From: Bacillus sp. EB600
GTDB lineage: Bacteria > Bacillota > Bacilli > Bacillales > Cytobacillaceae
Length of the DNA: 64,000 bases
NCBI RefSeq assembly: GCF_024494385.1
Contig: NZ_JAEVLT010000002.1
Span: 62,001 to 126,000 of the forward strand
Direction of reading: 5' to 3'
The notes below the pieces were generated by a model. The model was not told where the DNA came from, made no database searches, and saw only the letters and a program-made list of their open reading frames with translations. Made by a program: the position numbers and the translations under genes. Positions 57,125 through 64,000 of this stretch are shown here, in pieces. Positions within the stretch are counted from its first letter, which is position 1, and every line of letters starts with the position of its first letter.

Positions 57125-58783
57125 CTACTCCAAGATTGCTACGCGTAAGACCTCTTCCGTTGTTGTCAATCCTTGCTTTACTTTTAACAAGCCATCATCC
57201 ATTAGGAAAATCGTTTTATTCATGATCGCAATATCCCTTAGCCTCTGAAGTGATTCTCCGTTCATGATTACCTTCCGCATCTCATCGTTAATTACAAGAA
57301 CCTCTTGAATAGCAATCCGGCCTTTATAGCCTGTCATATTACAGGAAGAACAGCCTTTACCTCTTGAAACTTTATCAAGTTTGAGACCGCGTTTTGCAAA
57401 AATTTCTTTCTCACGCTTTGATGGCTCTTGCACTTCTATACAATCTCGGCAAACCTTGCGAACCAGCCGCTGTGAAACAACCCCGCTTAAGGAGGCAGCT
57501 AATAAAAATGGTTCTACTCCCATATCAAGCAGCCTTATAACAGTACCCAATGAATCATTTGTATGAAGCGTACTTAAAACTAAGTGACCTGTTAACGAAG
57601 CGCGAACTGCGACTTCAACTGTTTCCGAATCGCGGATTTCTCCCACCATGATAATATTTGGATCCTGTCGGAGGATCGAGCGCAGCCCAGCTGCAAACGT
57701 CATCCCAACATTATGATTTACTTGAATTTGATTAATACCTTCCAGCTGATATTCAACTGGATCTTCAATCGTGATTATATTGACTTCCTCACTGTTCAAC
57801 TCGTTTAAGGCAGCATAAAGGGTCGATGATTTTCCGGAACCAGTCGGACCTGTGATCAGCACAATTCCCGTTGGTCTTGAGATCAAATCAGTAAATCGCT
57901 TTAAATTAAGAGAGTTAAAGCCAAGCTTATGAATATCATTTAAGCTTGTTCCCATATCAAGAAGACGCAGAACAATTTTTTCTCCGTAAATGGTTGGCAG
58001 GGTCGATACTCTTAGGTCAATCGGATGAAGCTCTAAATTTAATTTTATCCGCCCATCCTGCGGGATTCGGTGTTCGGTGATATCCATATTAGCCATGATT
58101 TTAATTCTGGCTGTCAGGACGCTTTGCATATGACGCGGCAGCACACGCTCCACCTTTAAGATGCCATCAACACGGTAACGAATAAGCACCTTTGTTTCCT
58201 GGGGATCAATATGGACATCGCTGGCTTTTTGGATTGCTGCATTCGCTAAAATCTGATTGACCAGTCGTACGACAGGCGAATCCTGATCGGTAACATCCTC
58301 TTCCTTGCTTTTTTCGATTTGTACCTCACCAAAAAGTTCTTCAAATCCTTCGTCAATATTGTAATATTTATTAATTATTCTTAAGATATCATCCTTCGTT
58401 GCGATCGCTGTGTCGATTTGAAAACCTGTTGACAGCCGTAAATCATCAATCACAAAGAAATCCATTGGATCGGCCATTGCTACAAAAAGCCGATTGCCAT
58501 CCTTCCTTAACGGAACCATTAAGTTTCGCCGTGCCGTTTCTTTCGAGATAAGTGAAAAAAGCGAGCTATCAAACGGATAGCGGTATAGATTGACATGCGG
58601 AATCCCCAACTGAAATTCCAACACTTCAATCAATTGCTGCTCGGTAATAAAGCCTTTTTGTAATAAGGCATCACCAATTCTTTGGTCTGCCGGTTTATCT
58701 TTTAGTGCTGCTTGCAGTTGTTCCTCTGTGATCAACTCCGCTTCAACTAGTAGATCACCAAGTCTTTTTCGTGTTTGTTTCAT
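57125..58783 (-). CDS. pilB: Type IV pilus extension ATPase PilB
   Basis: A 552-residue GspE/PilB ATPase. The N-terminal T2SSE_N domain (RLGDLLVEAELITEEQLQAA, about 7-140) is followed by the catalytic core: Walker A GPTGSGKSSTLYAAL, Walker B GEIRDSETVEVA and His box GHLVLSTLHTND. A tetracysteine zinc site CRDCIE ... CSSCNMTGYKGR is intact. It powers pilus extension. It lies 12 bases before pilT. Confidence 0.95.
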   Translation of the reverse strand: MKQTRKRLGDLLVEAELITEEQLQAALKDKPADQRIGDALLQKGFITEQQLIEVLEFQLGIPHVNLYRYPFDSSLFSLISKETARRNLMVPLRKDGNRLFVAMADPMDFFVIDDLRLSTGFQIDTAIATKDDILRIINKYYNIDEGFEELFGEVQIEKSKEEDVTDQDSPVVRLVNQILANAAIQKASDVHIDPQETKVLIRYRVDGILKVERVLPRHMQSVLTARIKIMANMDITEHRIPQDGRIKLNLELHPIDLRVSTLPTIYGEKIVLRLLDMGTSLNDIHKLGFNSLNLKRFTDLISRPTGIVLITGPTGSGKSSTLYAALNELNSEEVNIITIEDPVEYQLEGINQIQVNHNVGMTFAAGLRSILRQDPNIIMVGEIRDSETVEVAVRASLTGHLVLSTLHTNDSLGTVIRLLDMGVEPFLLAASLSGVVSQRLVRKVCRDCIEVQEPSKREKEIFAKRGLKLDKVSRGKGCSSCNMTGYKGRIAIQEVLVINDEMRKVIMNGESLQRLRDIAIMNKTIFLMDDGLLKVKQGLTTTEEVLRVAILE

Positions 58784-58806
58784 CTCATCACTACTTTATT
58801 TAAGAA

Positions 58807-59823
58807 TTATTTTGAGCCTTCATTTGGTTTTCCCCATAGGTCACTATCATTGGTACTTTGTGACGTTATATCATTTGTTGTATTCGTTTGTGTACCCGTC
58901 GTTAGTTCTGTGGGTTGACCTGTTTGATCTGGATTAGCAGGAGCAGGCTGTTGGTCAGTTTGAGAGGCATGATCGGTCGAATTTCCAGACTGTGCTGCTG
59001 GAGCATTTAGGGCATGGATTTCAACCCGATATTCTGGCGGATAGTAGTCATTCCCAATGAGCTCACTTTTGATTAATATGTCGCCCTTATAGGTTTGACG
59101 GTAAACCGCAGCTGTCAGCCCATTATGGCCGGCATTCTTTACCATTGTTTGCCCTGGAGTTAGCAATGGACTATATTGGACAATTGTTTTTGGCATTAAT
59201 TTTTGCTCATTTTTTGTTGTAATTTTATATTCATAGGAAAGCTTTGCACCCTTTAGGGTAACAGTCAGGCTGTTTCCATTAAGTTGTAAGTCAAGCGTAT
59301 ACTTTGTCTTATTAGGATTAGAAAAGGCCAGATCCATGTTTTGGGTGAAATCCACCTTAGCCTCATCGCCAAGATGAGCATAAGCAGGCAGCTCATTGCC
59401 AATATTTCGTTCTTCAATTGCAAAATTTGTCGGCAATATCGCTTGATAGATTCCTGTAGCAATAATACTAAGTGTATCAGTGCTTAGCGTTTCAAGATTC
59501 TGTTTCTTCGCAAATTCTAGTAATGAAAACGATGCTTGTGCAGGAATTTCTATTTTTGAAATAACAGTCAGAGCAGGCTGCAGGTCTTCTGGGAGTTCTT
59601 TAGAACTAACTGTTGCTTTACTTAGGACGTCTTCCTTTTCCGCTTCTGCTGGAACAGATTCACTCACAGACTTTTCAGCAACTTTTATAGAAGCCGTTTG
59701 CTGTTGGTCCCCTTTTTTCAGCTTCCCAATAGCCTGTGAACCAAAGTAGGCAGAGCTAAAAATAACAGCCGTACAAATAAACAGAATGAGGAACAATTTG
59801 ACCATTTGCTGATTCCTTTTCAA
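58807..59823 (-). CDS. VanW/G5-like extracytoplasmic protein of the pilus operon
   Basis: A 338-residue protein. One N-terminal membrane helix (LFLILFICTAVIFSSAYFG) is followed by a charged stalk. A VanW-like region (about 120-200) has TGIYQAILPTNFAIEERNIG and AYAHLGDEAKVDFTQNMDLA. A G5-like stretch follows (TPGQTMVKNAGHNGLTAAVY ... YKGDILIKSELIGNDYY), then a Ser/Thr/Gln/Pro tail. These folds recur in wall-associated proteins. It may anchor or guide the pilus through peptidoglycan, but this is inference from position. Overlaps the next gene by four bases. Confidence 0.72.
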   Translation of the reverse strand: MKRNQQMVKLFLILFICTAVIFSSAYFGSQAIGKLKKGDQQQTASIKVAEKSVSESVPAEAEKEDVLSKATVSSKELPEDLQPALTVISKIEIPAQASFSLLEFAKKQNLETLSTDTLSIIATGIYQAILPTNFAIEERNIGNELPAYAHLGDEAKVDFTQNMDLAFSNPNKTKYTLDLQLNGNSLTVTLKGAKLSYEYKITTKNEQKLMPKTIVQYSPLLTPGQTMVKNAGHNGLTAAVYRQTYKGDILIKSELIGNDYYPPEYRVEIHALNAPAAQSGNSTDHASQTDQQPAPANPDQTGQPTELTTGTQTNTTNDITSQSTNDSDLWGKPNEGSK

Positions 59824-60593
59824 GATTGCTTCCCCTCCTTTTCGTGAAAGGAAATAATCGGAATTTCATCTAAATCATCAAATTGTTGGGCAGGATTGGT
59901 ACTAGTTTCATTGCTTGATTTGTCCTCAAGTGAAATTACTGGAATCTCGTGTTCATCAATTTCTACTATTACTTCTTGATTCTGAACAGTTTTTGATTGA
60001 TCAACACTTTTATCTGAATCTTCAACAAGCAATCCCTCTATTTCAGATAGGTAATCGACTTCATGCATGGGTTCCTCGATAATATCACTATGTTCTTTTT
60101 CCATTGATATGCTCCGATTCAGCAAAAATGAAATATCTTCGTCTCCTGTTTCAACTGTCAGAAAATCGCTTTCTCTATTCTTCTTAAATTCATTTTGAGA
60201 CTTCTTTTCATCATTAACCTTTAAAATATTAATAGGTTCGAGTTGTTGTTTACCCTTACTTTGATAAACATTTTCACGACTTACAGCAGATTCCATTTCT
60301 GAATTTATGAAGAAATCCTCATCTTCCTGCTTCGCTAAGAAGTCGTCTATAGCATATAACCACTTTCCCATTCGTTGATCCATTAGATATGTACCAAAAA
60401 GGATAAGAACAATAAGGATTAGGCTGGTAAGCAAAAAAGAAAAAGAAGCTGTCGCTGCCAAACCACCTAAGGCTAACAAAAAGCTTGTAAAAACTAAAAT
60501 TATTTTTCCTTTTTTAGAAAAACCAAGTGGTAAAAAATAAACGATTAGCATGACAAAAAGCATGGAACCAAATGCCCAAAAAAATTCGTCCAT
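59820..60593 (-). CDS. Membrane protein with acidic cytoplasmic tail, first gene of pilus operon
   Basis: A 257-residue protein I do not recognise. Three hydrophobic helices occupy about 5-85 (MLFVMLIVYFLPLG, IILVFTSFLLALGGLAA, LLTSLILIVLILFGTYL). The remaining 170 residues are strongly acidic and probably disordered, with a repeated DEHEIPVISLED / DLDEIPIISFHE motif near the end. The GGGAGTGAATG context gives a good start. A partner-binding role in pilus assembly is possible. Confidence 0.75.
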   Translation of the reverse strand: MDEFFWAFGSMLFVMLIVYFLPLGFSKKGKIILVFTSFLLALGGLAATASFSFLLTSLILIVLILFGTYLMDQRMGKWLYAIDDFLAKQEDEDFFINSEMESAVSRENVYQSKGKQQLEPINILKVNDEKKSQNEFKKNRESDFLTVETGDEDISFLLNRSISMEKEHSDIIEEPMHEVDYLSEIEGLLVEDSDKSVDQSKTVQNQEVIVEIDEHEIPVISLEDKSSNETSTNPAQQFDDLDEIPIISFHEKEGKQS

Positions 60594-60806
60594 TCATTCA
60601 CTCCCTTTGGTTCGTTTAAATCTTTAAAACTATGTTTTTCATCAAAATATCCAAAATATCGCCTAAATACAACACAAATTTGACAAAATTCGTCTTCAAA
60701 TAATTTTATTACAAGCATAACAAATTTAAAACATTTTTGGAATTATTAATAGAGGAAAATATTAGTTGTGTATAACTTGAATATTCACAATAATAAAAGT
60801 TGTTAA

Positions 60807-60834
60807 TTGTAGTTAATTTGGACTATTATATAAT
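60807..60834 (+). promoter_or_regulatory. Plus-strand promoter in the inter-pilus gap
   Basis: TTGTAG (60807-60812) and a perfect TATAAT (60829-60834) are 16 bases apart. No good gene follows, but a terminator does, at 61017-61047. Confidence 0.5.
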
Positions 60835-60840
60835 TGAAAA

Positions 60841-61050
60841 TTTATGGATATTTTTAGGAAATATTAAAAAGAAAGCGAAAAATATTCATGTATAAAAATA
60901 ATGGAAATAGTAACAACTTAGATACACTTAACACCAAAACGATTGTCAATCAATGTACTAACATTGGGCCATTAGCCCGGACGATGGAATCGATGCTACT
61001 TATAATTAAACCTAGGAAAAAACCGGATCGATATGAATCGGTTTTTTCTT
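60841..61050 (+). ncRNA. Candidate small RNA between the two pilus units
   Basis: The 505-base gap 60594-61098 holds no convincing gene. A plus-strand promoter and a terminator bracket about 210 bases with local stems (CAATGT/ACATTG near 60952, GGGC-CATTA-GCCC near 60966). A 63-codon frame at 60888 lacks a ribosome site and resembles nothing I know. The c-di-GMP riboswitch consensus was looked for and not found. Function is speculative. Confidence 0.35.
61017..61047. terminator. Bidirectional terminator after the minor-prepilin unit
   Basis: AAAAAACCGG at 61017 pairs with the CGGTTTTTT region ending at 61047 in a stem of about ten pairs. T runs appear on both strands. On the minus strand it ends the prepilin unit. 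Confidence 0.82.
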
Positions 61051-61098
61051 TAAACTATTTTTACTTATTCAATTCATAATTATTAGATTTCATTTATT

Positions 61099-62454
61099 TT
61101 AGTTAATCTCACGAGTAGGCTCTGATGTAATCATATCTTGAATAGCTGTGCTTCCAGTTCCGTTATCTACAAACAGTGGTGAATTATCATAATTAATCTG
61201 GACAAATGTAAATAGATAAGTATTGTTGTTTCCACTTGATGAAATGGAATTAGCAATGATCGACCCCTGCATCGTAGCATTCAGGTTGACATTTGCATAT
61301 GGTGCATAAATCATTTTTGGATCTGGAATTGCACTTCCATTTAAATTTATACTTGTTGCATCTGTAATAAGATGACCCTGAACCCCATTCGAATTATTTA
61401 TTGTAAAACTTGAAATATTGGTAGCATACATCGAACCATATATTATCCCATTGTTTAAGCTTGATCCTGATCCCAATCCTTGACAAAAGACATAGAGCTT
61501 TTGAATATTCCCATCAGGATTAATAATACTGCCAGAACCCATACTCAAACTTTTTACGTAGATTGACAGCTTTCCGGTCCCAACAATTTTGATCGTTCCA
61601 TTACAGATAAGGTTATTTACAGCAATACTTCGGTTAACATTCCCTACATTGATTGTCAGAGTGGTGCCGGCATTAACCGTCAGATTATTAAAAGACATGT
61701 TTCTATTCATTGTTAAGGTTGTATCCGCAGATAAAATGTCTGGGGTCGAAGAAATCGAAAATAATGGGAAAGGCGGGAGATACGTTGGTGTTTTTAAATT
61801 ATAATTTATACTAGTATTATTTGTATTTACACCCGTTAATTTGACATTCGAATCACCACTTAACAAATTTGTCCCCAGGGATCCGGTGACGGACACATTA
61901 TGCAAAGTAATCGAGCCATAAAAAAACATGACGGTACTTGCCGGGATTGTAACAACACTTTTTGGCTTCCATGTAACATGGAATACCTTCGTCACTGTCC
62001 TTGAGCGATTGTTGATTTTTCCTGTGGAAGTTATTCGATAATCATTACTATACGAAATAGGAATATCGCTAGGCACCTTTTCTATCGTTGTCTGCGCTGT
62101 TGGCTGCTGCCCAAAAGACTGTTCAAAATTATTATATGGAATAACCTGACCTAATTGCATGGCTGCATCAACACCATTAAAGAAATCAGTTAGATTTGTT
62201 GCTTGGCTGTAGACTGTATCAAGCTGTTTACTGATATCATTCATTCGGTAAGTTGCTCCAGATTCGGCAATATAATAAGTAGATTCGTAATTTCTTTCAA
62301 CTGAGCTCATTTTCATGTTGCTGGTTGCAAGTGACAATATGCTTAATCCCATAACTGATAACACAATTAGCACTAATAAAACGACAACTAGGGCAATGCC
62401 ATTTTCATTAGCTAGTATCTTTATTAGGTGAAGCTTTTGCTTCATCATTCCCAC
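61099..62454 (-). CDS. PilX-like pilus protein with large repetitive C-terminal domain
   Basis: A 451-residue protein whose N-terminus (NENGIALVVVLLVLIVLSVM) is a PilX/GspK-like prepilin segment without Glu5. ESTYYIAESGATYRMNDISK follows, typical of PilX proteins. Residues about 170-430 are rich in Asn, Ser and Thr with short alternating hydrophobic strands (SITLHNVSVTGSLGTNLLSG, IIYGSMYATNISSFTINN), suggesting a beta-solenoid. It is probably a tip-located minor pilin or adhesin. It follows the PilW-like gene directly. Confidence 0.78.
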   Translation of the reverse strand: MGMMKQKLHLIKILANENGIALVVVLLVLIVLSVMGLSILSLATSNMKMSSVERNYESTYYIAESGATYRMNDISKQLDTVYSQATNLTDFFNGVDAAMQLGQVIPYNNFEQSFGQQPTAQTTIEKVPSDIPISYSNDYRITSTGKINNRSRTVTKVFHVTWKPKSVVTIPASTVMFFYGSITLHNVSVTGSLGTNLLSGDSNVKLTGVNTNNTSINYNLKTPTYLPPFPLFSISSTPDILSADTTLTMNRNMSFNNLTVNAGTTLTINVGNVNRSIAVNNLICNGTIKIVGTGKLSIYVKSLSMGSGSIINPDGNIQKLYVFCQGLGSGSSLNNGIIYGSMYATNISSFTINNSNGVQGHLITDATSINLNGSAIPDPKMIYAPYANVNLNATMQGSIIANSISSSGNNNTYLFTFVQINYDNSPLFVDNGTGSTAIQDMITSEPTREIN

Positions 62455-62871
62455 CTAATTTCTTATAAAAATTGTAGTTGAAAGAGTGGTATGCGGGGCA
62501 TTATTTGCGGATAAACCCTCAATGGTTATTGTAATTTGTTTGTTAGTCATTTGAATGTTAAATTGCTGTATGTTGGTGATTAATGGCTGATTGTTTTTAT
62601 TAATCGTGTTGTTAACCAACTGGTATACATCCGTATTATTTATGGTCAATATATTATTGGTGACACTTACAGTGGACGCTTTTCTAATTTCTTTCGTAAT
62701 GATATCTAAAGCTAGACTGACATTCTCTTGATTCTGAATTTCAGTTGTTTGAGTAGTAACCTGCTTTTGACCGAATAAATATACTGAAGAAGCGAGTAGC
62801 AGGATAATTGATAGAAGAGCGGCTGCCGCCAATACTTCTACTAAAGTAACACCTTGTTCAGTTTTCATCAT
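62455..62871 (-). CDS. Minor prepilin, PilW/GspJ-like
   Basis: A 138-residue prepilin with a very short leader (MMKTEQG), then VTLVEVLAAAALLSIILLLA with Glu5. The globular part has NVSLALDIITKEIRKAST, as in PilW/GspJ. It lies between two other minor-pilin genes, 12 bases after the first. Confidence 0.85.
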   Translation of the reverse strand: MMKTEQGVTLVEVLAAAALLSIILLLASSVYLFGQKQVTTQTTEIQNQENVSLALDIITKEIRKASTVSVTNNILTINNTDVYQLVNNTINKNNQPLITNIQQFNIQMTNKQITITIEGLSANNAPHTTLSTTIFIRN

Positions 62872-62883
62872 TTAACCTCAGCT

Positions 62884-63348
62884 CTATTTTTTCCAAGGTA
62901 ATGCCAGCTCCATTTGGGCTTCCTCTTTTGTTTTTGTACTATCCTTGTAAACTTTTACTTTCGCAACAACGGACTGATTTCCACTGTCAGCATATATAAA
63001 CTGAACAGATATGTAGTGGCCATCGCTATTCTTTTCATAACAGGTACCGATGGAACAGCCGTTAACCACTTGATTGTACCCGTTATTTACCATTGGAACC
63101 GCTAAACTATCGATTGATGTTGAAGAGCTAATCAAATTTTCAATGGTTTCTATATTTGATTCGGCTAAATAGGTCGAACCAATGATATCTTCTGAAAAGC
63201 TATTAATACGGGATGATTGAACAAACATGGTGAGGAAAGAAAGAATTAATATAAAAAAGATCGTAATTGATGCTAAAATTTCGATTAATGTCAGACCTTT
63301 TTCCGTGAGAAAGTAAAAAGACACTTTCTTTCCTTTTATCCTTTGCAT
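62884..63348 (-). CDS. Minor prepilin, PilV/GspI-like
   Basis: A 154-residue prepilin with basic leader (MQRIKGKKVSFYFLTEKG) and mature start LTLIEILASITIFFILILSF. YLAESNIETIENL is typical of the PilV/GspI class. Two cysteines (GCSIGTC) could form a disulfide outside the cell. First gene of a three-gene minor-pilin unit, with TTAGGAGTG ahead of the ATG. Confidence 0.85.
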   Translation of the reverse strand: MQRIKGKKVSFYFLTEKGLTLIEILASITIFFILILSFLTMFVQSSRINSFSEDIIGSTYLAESNIETIENLISSSTSIDSLAVPMVNNGYNQVVNGCSIGTCYEKNSDGHYISVQFIYADSGNQSVVAKVKVYKDSTKTKEEAQMELALPWKK

Positions 63349-63724
63349 TTATTCACTCCTAAAATAATCAACTAAACGATGGGATTTTTATTTTACAAAA
63401 TGAGAACTTCTCATATTTTTTTAGTTTAGCAGGCACATTATCTCTTTATAATTCGGAATATACCCACAAAAATTCCAAAATTTGAAATTTACCTCAATTA
63501 CCTAAAAATCACTCAAATTTTAAAATACACCGAAAAAGTCCCTTAAAAGGGGATAATACCTCATTATTCTTTACAAAAAACGAGATCAGGGAAAGCACCG
63601 ATTTTCTAGATAATTCTACAAAATACAACATACCTGTTTTATATTCTAACAATTTGTTACAGCTTCTAAAAGAACTATTTATTTACATTTCTTAGAAAAA
63701 AACTTTAGGCACAAGATAACATAC
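63349..63724. other. AT-rich intergenic region before the minor-prepilin unit
   Basis: About 375 bases without a supportable gene. On the minus strand it would be the promoter and leader of the prepilin unit. A short hairpin CCCTT-TT-AAGGG near 63539-63553 is followed by five T and might attenuate transcription. No known riboswitch consensus is recognised. Confidence 0.4.
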
Positions 63725-63751
63725 AAAAAGGCTGATTCAACTGAATCAACC
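63725..63751 (-). terminator. Terminator of folC
   Basis: GGTTGATTC and GAATCAGCC (one wobble) pair around AGTT and are followed by TTTTTG on the minus strand. Confidence 0.88.
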
Positions 63752-63787
63752 CTTCCTTTCCAAACTTTCAAAATCAAATAGGCACTA

Positions 63788-64000
63788 CTAATAAATGGTT
63801 AGCAGCACGGACTTCACTTCCGAAATAAAGTAAAGCGAGCCTGTGATCACAAGAATGCTGTCTGCTGATAGATTATTTATTTCCTTGCGAATCACAGACT
63901 GCCAATCTTCATTCGCGAACTTATTCGCCGCCTTACTGATATTAAATAAAGTTTCAGCTGATGCAGCGCGCGGAAACTCAAACGAGACAAAGGTAATTTT
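63788..64000 (-). CDS. folC: Folylpolyglutamate synthase, C-terminal end (cut by window edge)
   Basis: The last 70 codons of a minus-strand gene that enters from the right edge. The end ADSILVITGSLYFISEVKSV is the characteristic FolC C-terminus, preceded by a helix AANKFANEDWQSVIRKEI. FolC adds glutamates to folates. Its place beyond the comC/pilus locus agrees with B. subtilis, where folC follows comC. Confidence 0.88.
   Translation of the reverse strand, partial: KITFVSFEFPRAASAETLFNISKAANKFANEDWQSVIRKEINNLSADSILVITGSLYFISEVKSVLLTIY

Noticed and set aside
60841-61050. c-di-GMP riboswitch before pilus genes
   Set aside because: The conserved GGGCAAACC and tetraloop-receptor signatures are not present on either strand.
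60888-61079. Plus-strand 63-codon frame in the inter-pilus gap
   Set aside because: No ribosome site and no recognisable domain, and the frame runs through the terminator. Kept only as part of the possible RNA.

Overview
The window is a chromosomal stretch from a low-GC, endospore-forming member of the Bacillaceae. The order of housekeeping and sporulation genes (hisS-aspS, rel, recJ, secDF, spoVB, yajC-tgt-queA-ruvBA, bofC, safA, nad genes, pheA-obg-spo0B, rpmA-rplU, spoIVFAB, minDC, mreBCD, radC, maf, spoIIB, folC) follows the B. subtilis backbone as I remember it. It differs from B. subtilis by carrying an RNase E/G-type gene beside rplU and a full type IV pilus locus between spoIIB and folC. 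A Neobacillus/Mesobacillus-like relative is my guess, not a demonstrated assignment. Nearly all genes lie on the minus strand, so the window reads right to left in the direction of transcription.

Layout, left to right. 1-2200: the end of a two-gene ABC exporter, then a plus-strand NERD-domain protein with a zinc ribbon. 2215-2770: a 52-bp tandem repeat whose units form hairpins. 2817-7500: tcdA, the 6S RNA gene, aspS and hisS with a T-box leader. 7500-15500: a small YrzK-like gene, an SH3b/amidase wall hydrolase, a 21-bp tandem repeat, dtd-rel, and recJ-apt. 15600-26500: secDF, comN, spoVB, a DUF421 protein, a YrzE-like membrane protein, yajC, tgt, queA, a DUF2905 protein, ruvBA and bofC. 26600-30200: spore lipoprotein, safA and a kinase-fold coat gene. 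30300-35750: nadBCA, facing a nifS-like desulfurase and the niacin repressor niaR. 35750-45500: pheA/pheB, obg, spo0B, rpmA-prp-rplU with an L21 leader, the RNase gene, spoIVFAB and minDC. 45500-50800: mreBCD, radC, maf and spoIIB. 50860-63350: type IVa pilus genes pilO, pilN, pilM, prepilin peptidase, major pilin, pilC, pilT, pilB, a VanW/G5-like protein and an acidic membrane protein. Three minor-prepilin genes follow in a separate unit. 63788-64000: the 3' end of folC.

The genes group into translation and tRNA quality control (hisS, aspS, dtd, tcdA, tgt/queA, L21/L27/Prp), envelope and shape (secDF, mreBCD, minCD, the hydrolase), sporulation (spoVB, bofC, the CoxA-like lipoprotein, safA, spo0B, spoIVFAB, spoIIB), a self-contained NAD module and the pilus.

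Most of the coding content is ordinary. The unexplained material is mainly non-coding: the 52-bp hairpin array next to the NERD gene, a 21-bp tandem repeat, four dispersed copies of an AGAAAAGCGGAAGCGCCCG element, a perfect 22-bp stem-loop near rpmA, and a possible small RNA between the two pilus units. No tRNA, rRNA, insertion sequence, prophage or CRISPR array was seen.
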